This document shows positions 6,004-12,561 of a DNA stretch of 12,561 bases, one piece after another (within the stretch, counting starts at the first letter, position 1; each line of letters opens with the position of its first letter). The position numbers were made by a program, and so were the translations under genes. The notes beneath the pieces are model-generated. The model worked only from the letters and a program-made list of their open reading frames with translations. It was not told the DNA's origin and did not search any database. The stretch comes from Ekhidna sp. (GTDB lineage Bacteria > Bacteroidota > Bacteroidia > Cytophagales > Cyclobacteriaceae), in contig JABSPG010000002.1 in the NCBI GenBank assembly GCA_013214445.1, forward strand, positions 1-12,561. Reading direction: 5' to 3'.

Positions 6004-7257
6004 ATGCCAATGAAAAAAGCAAGGAACCTCTCTTTCCTGATCTGTTCACTTTGCCTATTGTGGAGCTGTGAATCCGAAGATGTGGTGGAACAGCCCATTG
6101 ACACTGTCAAGCCACTCCCTGTACTAAATTCACCAAAGGAGATTTCAATTATTGATTTTGGTAATGAAGGCGATGGTCGAGATATATTTATCACCTTTAA
6201 AAGGAATGGAAGTGCAAATGATATCTTGGGGTACCATTTAATCCTTTCAAAAATTGATATCGATCTAGATTTTGCAGAAGCATCTACATTACCTGATGAT
6301 CGAAGATATGCCATTGAAAAAGGCGGTAGCTCTATTACTCACCAAGTGATAAGTAATTTCAAGGATTCGGATGGAGATACCATTCGGAACGATCAGTCAT
6401 ACAAAGCGTACATCCTAACGCTATCTAATACGGAAGAAAAGGAGAGCAGTTTGTCTTCAGGATCTCAACTTACGTTAAGAGATAAACCTTACTATGAAGT
6501 CAAAACCCTAGGGTCATACCCTGCATTGGAGGCTCTTTCCTACCAAGATGGTATTATTATGGCACCTGCAGTGGGGAATAGGTTGTTGAGAATTGAGGTG
6601 GAGACGGCAGATTATACCATCTTCGATACAAACCAGAACTGGCCTTTGGGTGGTGGTTTTGATCCGCATGATGGCTCATACTATGCCTCTTATTATGGAG
6701 GGGGATATGTGACCAAGTATAAATCTGATGGCACAAGTTTGCTATTTGCCAGTGGGATTAACGGGCCTATCGGGATTGCAGTGCATAGCAATAGGGATGT
6801 GTATATTACCAATTTCAATGAAAACAGCATATCCAAAGTGACGCCAAATGGGAATAGATCAATCTTTGTGAATAACAACTCAGGGTTGATCAACGGTCCT
6901 GATGGCTTGGTAATAGTGGAGGGAGAGCTATATGCGATCAATTTCTATGACGGCAAGATTCTGAGAATTAGCAGTTCCGGCGAACCTTCACTGCTGGCTA
7001 CATTACCGGGTAATGGCAATGGATATATAGCTTATAGAGAAGGTTATTTCTACGCCCCTAGTTACAACTCAAATAGGATCTATCAGATAGACATGAGTGG
7101 AAAGTATGAAATCATTGCTGGGAATGGAACTGAGTCAAGTGTAGATGGTCCTGGTGCGTTAGCTAGTTTCACCAACCCAAATGGTATTGCCATAGCTGGA
7201 GACACCATATTCGTAGGAGATGAGACGAAACTAAGAATGGTCATCAAGCACAATTAA
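6004..7257 (+). CDS. Secreted lipoprotein with fibronectin III-like and NHL-type beta-propeller domains
   Basis: A 417-residue protein with a lipoprotein signal: basic MKKARN, a hydrophobic core and the lipobox LLWSC with Cys22 as the lipidated residue, followed by acidic residues as in Bacteroidota surface lipoproteins. Residues about 35-155 form a beta-rich domain resembling fibronectin type III. From about 165 to the end come NHL/SMP-30-like blades, recognisable as repeats of the form GP-x-G-[IL]-x(6-9)-[LV]Y-[IV]-x-[ND]: near 252-290 (GPIGIAVHSNRDVYITNF), 298-335 (GPDGLVIVEGELYAINF), 340-375 and 392-417 (NPNGIAIAGDTIFVGD). Such propellers bind proteins or carbohydrates or act as sugar-lactone hydrolases; no catalytic set is obvious. 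ATG 6004 is followed by a second ATG at 6010 that may be the real start. It is a single gene, convergent with the next. Location in the cell envelope is confident, exact role unknown. Confidence 0.8.
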   Translation: MPMKKARNLSFLICSLCLLWSCESEDVVEQPIDTVKPLPVLNSPKEISIIDFGNEGDGRDIFITFKRNGSANDILGYHLILSKIDIDLDFAEASTLPDDRRYAIEKGGSSITHQVISNFKDSDGDTIRNDQSYKAYILTLSNTEEKESSLSSGSQLTLRDKPYYEVKTLGSYPALEALSYQDGIIMAPAVGNRLLRIEVETADYTIFDTNQNWPLGGGFDPHDGSYYASYYGGGYVTKYKSDGTSLLFASGINGPIGIAVHSNRDVYITNFNENSISKVTPNGNRSIFVNNNSGLINGPDGLVIVEGELYAINFYDGKILRISSSGEPSLLATLPGNGNGYIAYREGYFYAPSYNSNRIYQIDMSGKYEIIAGNGTESSVDGPGALASFTNPNGIAIAGDTIFVGDETKLRMVIKHN

Positions 7258-7282
7258 GATTATTATTCTATGATGATGGGGA

Positions 7283-7304
7283 AGTCCATTCGTCAGGATG
7301 GACT
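7283..7304 (+). terminator. Hairpin after the lipoprotein gene, probable terminator
   Basis: AGTCCAT (7283-7289) pairs perfectly with ATGGACT (7298-7304) across an 8-base loop, starting 25 bp after the lipoprotein stop. A moderately T-rich stretch (TCTTATGTTTTG) follows on the + strand. The T-tract is weak, so termination is probable but not certain. Confidence 0.45.
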
Positions 7305-7315
7305 CTCTTATGTTT

Positions 7316-7334
7316 TGATAAATTTTGTTTATCA
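7316..7334. terminator. AT-rich hairpin next to the end of the beta-lactamase-like gene
   Basis: TGATAAA (7316-7322) pairs perfectly with TTTATCA (7328-7334) over a 5-base loop, directly after the stop codon of the minus-strand gene. It may help to end transcription of both convergent genes, but the stem is AT-rich and there is no T-run on the minus side. Confidence 0.3.
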
Positions 7335-7335
7335 G

Positions 7336-8421
7336 CTAGTGATGTTTGAAGTAACTCGCATCCAATTGATCGAGCGCTCCCTTATCAGAAAACCCAGACT
7401 TATTGGTCAATAAATACGTTGCAATTCCTTTGTTGGGATACACTCTAAGTTCTACATAAAAACCACCGCCACCACCTGGATGATGAGCGTATTTTTCCCC
7501 ATTTAGTGATCCTGTAAACCAACCAAGGGAATGTCCGGAAGGCTCTAGATCGTTGGTCCTTTGCTCCTTAAACATCTGTTGTTTCATGTCTTCAGAAAGT
7601 ATGGCATTGTTCTGTTTTAGTAACTCTTGAAGAAAAACATTCAGTCCATTGGCACTAGCTAGCAATCCTCCGTGAGCTGAACCATTGAGATTTAGTTTTT
7701 TGAATGGGATGAGGCCGTCAGTCTTTTCTTCAGTGTATTTGTTTTTGTCCAGTAGAAATCCCAAAATAAACCCTTGAATTCCACTGGGATGGTACCCTGT
7801 CACTACATTTTGTTTTTTCCAACTAAAACCAATCTCCGGGTTATTTAAAACGTAGGTGTTTATGTACTCATGATAGGAGAGTCCAGTGACGGTTGAGATA
7901 ATTTCGCCCAGAACGATGAAATTGATGTTCGAATAGGATGATTTTGACCCTACTTCAAATTTGATTTTTGCTTTTTGAGTAAGGATTTCGTCGTTGAAGT
8001 CCTGAAAATCAAATCCTTCATCCTCCTCTGCAAGGTGAATCCACTTGGTAGGTAGCGGGTTATTTATGCCAGACTGATGCGTCAAGAGGTGCCGAATCGT
8101 TATCTCTTCGAGGAATTCATATTGTGGAAGGTATTCAATGGCAAGATCATCAAGTTTGAGGTCTTCATTTTCTACTAATTGCATAATTGCAATGGCGGTA
8201 AAGGTCTTGGTAATACTATATAAGGCAAACTGTGAATGGTCATCTATGGGTCGATCGCTAGTGACACTTAGGTTCCCTTTTTTTGAATGATAAAGAAGAC
8301 CTTCAGGAGAGACAACTCCATAATAGAATGCAGGAGCATCCAGTTCTTCAATTGCATTAGGTGGAGTTTTACATGAAGTAGATATAGTGATCATGATAAG
8401 GACAATTATGGAAGTTTTCAT
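7336..8421 (-). CDS. Serine beta-lactamase-like (class C/esterase family) lipoprotein
   Basis: A 361-residue protein of the beta-lactamase/DD-peptidase/esterase superfamily (Pfam 'Beta-lactamase', class C-like fold). It starts with a lipoprotein signal (MKTSIIVLIMITISTSC, lipidated Cys17), so it should sit in the envelope facing the periplasm or outside. The active-site motifs are intact: SxxK as SITK (Ser69, Lys72), YxN as YSN (Tyr163, Asn165), and a C-terminal HPGGGGGF box in place of KTG. RHLLTHQSGI, found in nearly all members, is at 110-119. Members include esterases, D-aminopeptidases and other peptidases; HxG instead of KTG favours these over a true AmpC beta-lactamase. The substrate cannot be read. 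It is divergent from the Crp/Fnr-type gene at 8512, with a 90-bp gap that holds inverted repeats, so that regulator may control it. An A-rich leader precedes ATG 8421. Confidence 0.88.
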   Translation of the reverse strand: MKTSIIVLIMITISTSCKTPPNAIEELDAPAFYYGVVSPEGLLYHSKKGNLSVTSDRPIDDHSQFALYSITKTFTAIAIMQLVENEDLKLDDLAIEYLPQYEFLEEITIRHLLTHQSGINNPLPTKWIHLAEEDEGFDFQDFNDEILTQKAKIKFEVGSKSSYSNINFIVLGEIISTVTGLSYHEYINTYVLNNPEIGFSWKKQNVVTGYHPSGIQGFILGFLLDKNKYTEEKTDGLIPFKKLNLNGSAHGGLLASANGLNVFLQELLKQNNAILSEDMKQQMFKEQRTNDLEPSGHSLGWFTGSLNGEKYAHHPGGGGGFYVELRVYPNKGIATYLLTNKSGFSDKGALDQLDASYFKHH

Positions 8422-8470
8422 TTCTTTTTTTCTTCAAAAGAAAGCTTGTGATTGTCCGATTCCATTAACA

Positions 8471-8505
8471 ATTGATAAAATGGGGTAGCAATCAATTAAC
8501 TTGAT
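8471..8505. promoter_or_regulatory. Inverted repeats in the divergent beta-lactamase-like/Crp gap
   Basis: Two overlapping inverted repeats occur here: ATTGAT (8471-8476) against ATCAAT (8491-8496) with 14 bases between, and ATCAA (8491-8495) against TTGAT (8501-8505) with 5 between. The second ends 6 bp before the regulator's start codon. They are candidates for an operator, perhaps autoregulatory. The arms are short and AT-rich, so chance is possible. Confidence 0.25.
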
Positions 8506-8511
8506 GATGAA

Positions 8512-9081
8512 ATGCTAGAACTGTCCGATATTATCCAATCAATTTATCCTCTCGGTAGTAGATCAACGAAGGATGTGCTATCCATTACTACTGAGAAACA
8601 GATAGCTTCAAAGGAACGCTTTATTGAGAAAGGAAAGCGAAATCAAAGTGAGTACTTCCTAATGGATGGTATTTGTAGAAGTTTCTTACTAAGTCCTGAA
8701 GGTGAGGAGATTACACTCTCTTTCTTCAATGCTGGTTCAGTTCTCTCTCCCTATGTCACCAGAACACAAAATGATCGGTCATTACTCAATTTTGAAGCGT
8801 TAACTGATATTACCATCGCTGAAATGAATGCAGGTGAATTTTTAGAGCTGATGGTCAAGGATGTAGAAACCAGGGAGTTTGGGAATATGGTATTGAGGAT
8901 GGAATTGCAAAAAAAAGCAATGAAAGAAATCTATATGGCCTCACTAACTGCTCGCGAGCGTCTGCAGAGGTTTAGAGAGGAATATCCGGGTTTTGAAAAT
9001 ATGATCCCACATCCCATCATTGCCACCTACCTGGGTATCACCAATGTGTCATTGAGCAGACTTAGAAAAGAGAGGTTTTGA
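8512..9081 (+). CDS. Crp/Fnr-family transcriptional regulator (Bacteroidota short form)
   Basis: A 189-residue protein with a beta-roll sensor domain (about 25-115: YFLMDGICRSFLLSPEGEEI, then ITLSFFNAGSVLSPY), a long dimer helix (about 120-145) and a C-terminal helix-turn-helix (about 165-189, PIIATYLGITNVSLSRLRKE). The protein ends right after the recognition helix, as is common in Bacteroidota members of this family. The phosphate-binding cassette of E. coli Crp (the GE...R.A pattern) is not recognisable, and there is no cysteine set for an Fnr iron-sulfur cluster, so neither cAMP nor oxygen sensing is supported. It would bind DNA as a dimer. It is divergent from the beta-lactamase-like gene and convergent with the decarboxylase gene, whose end lies 12 bp away. 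Control of the divergent neighbour is the simplest guess from position. Confidence 0.85.
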   Translation: MLELSDIIQSIYPLGSRSTKDVLSITTEKQIASKERFIEKGKRNQSEYFLMDGICRSFLLSPEGEEITLSFFNAGSVLSPYVTRTQNDRSLLNFEALTDITIAEMNAGEFLELMVKDVETREFGNMVLRMELQKKAMKEIYMASLTARERLQRFREEYPGFENMIPHPIIATYLGITNVSLSRLRKERF

Positions 9082-9093
9082 CAGGTTCGTCAA

Positions 9094-10479
9094 TCAAAGC
9101 AATGCCCTCTTGAAAGTATCTAAAATCACCTCAACCATATAATCAACGTCTACATTGGTTCTTTCAGGATTCCCATAATAGACTCTTAAGTATGTGCGAC
9201 CTTTGAGTTTGGTGCCTGTTATAAAGATCTTTCCATCCTGTTCGATCGTCCTCACAGCTCCTACATTAATTTCCTCATTCTGCTCCTCGCTCCATTTCTC
9301 GTTTTCATACCTGAAGCAGAGTATTGACAAAGGGTGAGTTGCTTCTACTCTGATATGAGGATTTGATGACAATGATTCTGCTAGGTATTCAATGAGTTCA
9401 ATGTCTTTTTCAATAAATCCAGAAAGGCTCTTAGATCCATAATACTTCAGGGTAAACCAGATCTTCAGTGCTCTAAACTCCTTAGATAGTTCGATCGTGT
9501 GACTGGAAGATTCCCACTTAAAGTTTTCGGCACTATCTGTAAGGTAGTCTGGTGTAAAGTTTATCGCATTGGGAATTTTGTTTAGCAAGACGCAACTAGC
9601 TTCGAATGGGACATACATCCACTTATGCGGATTCACTGATATGGAATCAGCCTTATCCGTCCCATTGTAGTACGGGGCTAGTTTGCTGAGTCTCTTTGCT
9701 GGCAATCCGTAGGCTCCATCCACATGATACCATATGTTGTTTTTCTGGGCGATATCATGCAATTGGCCCAACGGATCTATACTACCAGTATTGGTGGTTC
9801 CTGCATTCCCGACCAGCATTAATGGTACGATTCCATTGCTTTTATCCTCTTCTATTGCCTTCTGTAGTAGTGTTAGATCCATTTGATAGACCTCATCAGA
9901 AGGGATGTATTTAATACTTTTCCTGCCTAATCCTAAAAAAACTGTCGCTCTTTCAAAACTCGAATGCGTCTGATCGGAGCAATAGATAGACACATGGGGT
10001 AGGTCCCTTATTCCGTTTTGCTCACGTTCAGGAAACCGGTTGGTTAAGGCAAAATGAACGGCAAGGAAATTGGACATGGAGCCGCTATTGGTTAGTACCC
10101 CTTTCGATTGTGGTACATCGCAGAAATCAGCAATCCATTTGATGACTAGCTGCTCCAGCTCGGAAGTAATAGGGGAGCTATTCCATTTGAGTCCGTTTTG
10201 ATTGTAGAACCCTTTGATAAACTCTGCTATGGCAGCAATCTTATTTCCACTGCCAGTAATGTACGCACCGTAGTTGGGTTTTGTGTTTTGATTGATGAAT
10301 GGAAAGATCTCCTCCTCAAAATCCTGCAGAATAGCCTTGAACTCTTGCGGATGGGAGGGCAAAGACTTATCAATGACTTCTTTGATTTTTTTTGGATTTA
10401 CTCCCTGTGTATTTGCATCTTCACGAGCATCCTGTCTTTCTAGCATCTGCCAGGTTTCATCTAGGTAAGTCTTTAGCAT
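9094..10479 (-). CDS. PLP-dependent group II decarboxylase, aromatic-L-amino-acid decarboxylase-like
   Basis: A fold-type I pyridoxal-phosphate enzyme of about 461 residues, the usual length for group II decarboxylases (DDC, tyrosine, tryptophan or glutamate decarboxylase). Counting from ATG 10479, Lys286 in SVNPHKWMY forms the internal aldimine, and Asp254 in HVDGAYGLPAKR would pair with the pyridine nitrogen. SDQTHSSFERA closely matches SDQAHSSVERA of animal DDC and carries the His that stacks on the cofactor. LTNSGSMSNFLAVHFA is the phosphate-cup region. It is expected to be a cytoplasmic homodimer that decarboxylates an aromatic amino acid to an amine and CO2; the exact substrate is not decided. 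The frame extends eight codons upstream to GTG 10503, but ATG 10479 with an A-rich leader is the likelier start. A single gene, divergent from the hydrolase at 10723. Confidence 0.88.
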   Translation of the reverse strand: MLKTYLDETWQMLERQDAREDANTQGVNPKKIKEVIDKSLPSHPQEFKAILQDFEEEIFPFINQNTKPNYGAYITGSGNKIAAIAEFIKGFYNQNGLKWNSSPITSELEQLVIKWIADFCDVPQSKGVLTNSGSMSNFLAVHFALTNRFPEREQNGIRDLPHVSIYCSDQTHSSFERATVFLGLGRKSIKYIPSDEVYQMDLTLLQKAIEEDKSNGIVPLMLVGNAGTTNTGSIDPLGQLHDIAQKNNIWYHVDGAYGLPAKRLSKLAPYYNGTDKADSISVNPHKWMYVPFEASCVLLNKIPNAINFTPDYLTDSAENFKWESSSHTIELSKEFRALKIWFTLKYYGSKSLSGFIEKDIELIEYLAESLSSNPHIRVEATHPLSILCFRYENEKWSEEQNEEINVGAVRTIEQDGKIFITGTKLKGRTYLRVYYGNPERTNVDVDYMVEVILDTFKRALL

Positions 10480-10515
10480 TTTTCTAATTCTAAAAATTCC
10501 CACTAGTATACATCA

Positions 10516-10539
10516 TTCAAGTTTGGGATGGTTCAAGTT
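10516..10539. repeat. Direct repeat TTCAAGTT x 2, 16-bp period
   Basis: TTCAAGTT occurs at 10516-10523 and 10532-10539, a 16-bp period, 37 bp upstream of the decarboxylase start and on its promoter side. A repeated activator site is possible; two 8-mers could also be chance. Confidence 0.3.
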
Positions 10540-10621
10540 GACCAGACTTTGATGAATTCGTCCTACTGTCATCAATATGGATTTACCTCTTCACTTGGAT
10601 CCGATATTTAGTAAAAAGAGG

Positions 10622-10648
10622 AATTTGTCTGCTCAGACAATCCAAATT
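10622..10648. promoter_or_regulatory. Nested inverted repeat in the decarboxylase/hydrolase divergent region
   Basis: TTGTCTG (10625-10631) and CAGACAA (10634-10640) form a perfect 7-bp inverted repeat with only two bases between, too tight for a good RNA hairpin and typical of a dimeric protein-binding site. An outer pair, AATTTG (10622-10627) and CAAATT (10643-10648), adds further symmetry. It lies between two divergent genes and about 40 bp upstream of a candidate -7 box for the hydrolase. Confidence 0.4.
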
Positions 10649-10687
10649 ACACTTCCGACATCATGAAGATCTCAACAATCACCTATG

Positions 10688-10695
10688 TAGTTTTG
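10688..10695 (+). promoter_or_regulatory. Candidate Bacteroidota -7 box for the hydrolase gene
   Basis: TAGTTTTG is an exact match to TAnnTTTG, the -7 element recognised by the Bacteroidota primary sigma factor. It lies 27 bp upstream of the hydrolase start codon, leaving room for a short leader. A good -33 TTG is not seen at the usual distance, so the promoter would be weak or activator-dependent. Confidence 0.35.
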
Positions 10696-10722
10696 AAAAC
10701 TGCATTCAAATAAAATCTACCT

Positions 10723-11640
10723 ATGAGATTTAGAAGACCCATTGGCTACATCAATCTTATTCAGTGCTTTCTGTTGCTGTTGACACCAAACTTTACTTTA
10801 ACAGCTCAGTCATTTGAAATGACCATGGAAAACAGAATAGCCTTATTAGACTATGATAGATCCATTGGTTTTGGAATTGAGGAGGTTGAAGTTAGAGATA
10901 CCGCCAATGTGATTATCAGAGATATCAGGTTTGTTGGAATGCCTGGAGAAGAAATGGTGGAAGCCTACATTGTCGAGCCAGAGGGTGAGGGAACATATGC
11001 TGGTGTTCTTTGGGGGCATTGGCTAGGTCATCACACCTCAGATCGTGAACAATATCTTTCAGAGGCAGTGGCGCTTGCTTCGAAAGGGGCGGTTTCTGTT
11101 TTGATAAATGCCATGTGGTCTGAACCTAAATGGTATCAAAGCAGAATTTTGGAAGAAGATTACCAAAATTCGATCAAGCAGGTAATTGAATTTCAGCGAG
11201 CAATGGATCTACTCATTTCTTTAGAAAATATTGATTCCTCACGAGTGGCTTTTGTCGGACATGACTACTCAGGCATGTATGGTACAATTGCTGAAGGAGC
11301 AAACCCTCGCGCAAAGACTTACGTCTTTATCGCCGTAACGTCCAGTCTGTTTGATTGGGCTTTTTTGGTGAAGCAACCCAGCTCTAAGTACGATTACATT
11401 GGGCAGAATGCCGTTTTTGAACTAACGGATTTTGGAGGCCGATTAGCGGGTAGTGTACTTTGTCAGTTTGCAAACAATGACCCTTTTATATCCAAGACCG
11501 ATGGAAATGTATTTTTCAATGCACTTTCGTCAAAACGTAAAGAGAAAAAGCGATATAATGCAGATCATTTTATGGGTACAGCGGATATCAGGTTGGATCG
11601 TACGAACTGGTTGATTGAAGAGTTAAGCTTGAAGCGCTAA
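10723..11640 (+). CDS. Secreted alpha/beta hydrolase with Asp at the nucleophile position
   Basis: A 305-residue protein. It starts with a Sec signal peptide (basic RFRRP, hydrophobic core FLLLLTPNF, probable cleavage after LTA near residue 28), so it is exported. The rest fits an alpha/beta hydrolase near the dienelactone hydrolase/acetyl-xylan esterase group: GVLWGHWLGHHTS is the strand with the oxyanion-loop region (about 94-106), VAFVGHDYSGMYG is the nucleophile elbow (about 175-187), QFANNDPF holds the acid (Asp253) and NADHFMG the His (His282). In the elbow the residue between GH and YSG is Asp181 instead of the usual Ser or Cys. An Asp nucleophile is known in haloalkane dehalogenases and epoxide hydrolases (GHDWG). 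The substrate is not known. The gene is divergent from the decarboxylase, with a candidate -7 box upstream; a receptor-like gene follows after 41 bp. Confidence 0.75.
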   Translation: MRFRRPIGYINLIQCFLLLLTPNFTLTAQSFEMTMENRIALLDYDRSIGFGIEEVEVRDTANVIIRDIRFVGMPGEEMVEAYIVEPEGEGTYAGVLWGHWLGHHTSDREQYLSEAVALASKGAVSVLINAMWSEPKWYQSRILEEDYQNSIKQVIEFQRAMDLLISLENIDSSRVAFVGHDYSGMYGTIAEGANPRAKTYVFIAVTSSLFDWAFLVKQPSSKYDYIGQNAVFELTDFGGRLAGSVLCQFANNDPFISKTDGNVFFNALSSKRKEKKRYNADHFMGTADIRLDRTNWLIEELSLKR

Positions 11641-11681
11641 TCGATAGAAAAACGTAAAAATTTGAAATAAATAGAAGATAT

Positions 11682-12561
11682 ATGGAAGTGGAATCAGTTT
11701 CTGAAGTTGCAGAAAGTAGCATTCTTCTTTTTTATGGTTGGTGGCAAATAGCAGTTTGTTTCTTCGCTTTTTTTGGATTGATGTCCATCTGGTATCACTT
11801 AGGCAGAAAGCAAAAGGAGTTCGGTCAGGTGTGGCTTGCCATTTCCATACTTGTATGGGGTTTTTCTGGGATTATTGAGGTCGTATTTTCCTCGGTAGAC
11901 GTTCCAAATAAGGGAATCTACTTGAATGGTATACGAAGTATCTTCTCTTTATTGAACAGTCTGTTTATTCTACTGGCTTTGCCATGGTTTAGATACCTCC
12001 CTCCTTTATTGAAGCCTTTGATTCAATCCGGTTATTGGAGGCTGCTGGTTACTCTGCCGTTTATATTTTCACTATTACCCACCATCAATAGGATGCTCAC
12101 AGCTAACGAAGATTCATTTATTAATGAGTTGGATGTGTACTATTCCGTATTCACGCTGGTATTTCTTGGTTATGTTCTCTGGGAGTCCTTCGAGCGGCGA
12201 AAATTAAAGATGCTGGCTTTGCTATCTGCCGTATGTATTCTAACAACTCTGGCAGCACAGGGCTTTAAACTGTTTGGATCCGATATCGATCAAACATTGT
12301 TTTCTGCCATCTTCAAGACTTGTTTAATCATGCTCTTTTTTGCCTTGGCTTTGAGCTGGGTAAGAGAACTTTCGATAAAGGTGATTTCAGACTCAGCAAA
12401 GCTGTCGCTATCCTTGAAGCGAGCAAAAACGCCTGGTGGAAAATTTCAACATGAGGTGATGCTAAGTGGTGTGGCTGGAAACAGTTCTTTTATTTTAACG
12501 CAAGCTCTTTTCAATTTGCTATGCAAGTTTGCTACTCAAAAGATGCTAGGGGAGGGGTGGC
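11682..12561 (+). CDS. Seven-helix membrane receptor-like protein, N-terminal part
   Basis: The frame opens at ATG 11682 after an A-rich leader and stays open to the window end, 293 complete codons with no stop. Seven hydrophobic segments are visible at about 14-38, 50-70, 84-104, 119-135, 152-170, 176-197 and 205-227. A basic, soluble stretch follows (VRELSIKVISDSAK, then SLKRAKTPGGKFQ), which begins a presumably cytoplasmic domain. There is no signal peptide separate from the first helix. This layout resembles bacterial 7TM sensor proteins that pass a signal to an attached kinase, cyclase or DNA-binding domain. The output domain lies beyond the window, so the function is open. I do not recognise the family by sequence. 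It starts 41 bp after the hydrolase and may be co-transcribed with it; no terminator is seen between them. Confidence 0.75.
   Translation, partial: MEVESVSEVAESSILLFYGWWQIAVCFFAFFGLMSIWYHLGRKQKEFGQVWLAISILVWGFSGIIEVVFSSVDVPNKGIYLNGIRSIFSLLNSLFILLALPWFRYLPPLLKPLIQSGYWRLLVTLPFIFSLLPTINRMLTANEDSFINELDVYYSVFTLVFLGYVLWESFERRKLKMLALLSAVCILTTLAAQGFKLFGSDIDQTLFSAIFKTCLIMLFFALALSWVRELSIKVISDSAKLSLSLKRAKTPGGKFQHEVMLSGVAGNSSFILTQALFNLLCKFATQKMLGEGW

Noticed and set aside
7336..8421. True AmpC beta-lactamase resistance gene
   Set aside because: The fold and SxxK/YxN motifs fit, but HPGG replaces KTG and there is no AmpR neighbour; esterase or peptidase roles are more likely.
9094..10503. GTG 10503 as the decarboxylase start
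   Set aside because: ATG 10479 lies eight codons downstream with an A-rich leader and a more typical N-terminus (MLKTYLDETW); the GTG has no evident ribosome binding site.

Overview
The window looks like chromosomal DNA of a marine-type Bacteroidota, probably a Cytophagales relative. This rests on gene content (a Crp/Fnr protein of the short Bacteroidota form, a lipoprotein with a beta-propeller, a membrane-anchored class III cyclase of the type common in this phylum), a moderately AT-rich composition, ATG starts preceded by A-rich rather than strong Shine-Dalgarno leaders, and an exact match to the Bacteroidota -7 promoter box (TAnnTTTG) before one gene. No RNA gene, CRISPR array or intact mobile element is visible.

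Region 1 (about 2-4022, + strand) is an efflux operon. It holds the C-terminal end of a periplasmic adaptor, a complete RND permease, a small PII-like protein and a two-helix DUF2892 membrane protein. Spacings are 16, 16 and 5 bp, so these are almost certainly co-transcribed. A single-domain rhodanese lies further down on the same strand (5236-5565). DUF2892 and rhodanese are the two halves of YgaP-type proteins. The set therefore suggests an exporter tied to sulfur or thiol-metal chemistry and supervised by a PII-like sensor. This link is an inference.

Region 2 (4140-5178) lies between them. It encodes a four-helix membrane-anchored class III nucleotide cyclase split over two reading frames by an apparent one-base shift at a run of five T. 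A perfect 14-bp palindrome sits between the cyclase and the rhodanese.

Region 3 (5566-6003) has no convincing gene. It carries inverted repeats and a possible decayed minus-strand reading frame containing a 9-bp tandem duplication.

Region 4 (6004-11640) is a mosaic of single genes with alternating direction: a beta-propeller lipoprotein (+), a serine beta-lactamase-like lipoprotein (-), a Crp/Fnr-type regulator (+) divergent from it, a PLP-dependent aromatic-amino-acid-decarboxylase-like enzyme (-), and a secreted alpha/beta hydrolase with an Asp at the nucleophile position (+). The divergent gaps at 8422-8511 and 10480-10722 hold inverted and direct repeats that may be operators.

Region 5 (11682 to the window end, +) is the N-terminal 293 residues of a protein with seven predicted membrane helices and the start of a cytoplasmic part. 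It looks like a receptor whose output domain lies outside the window.
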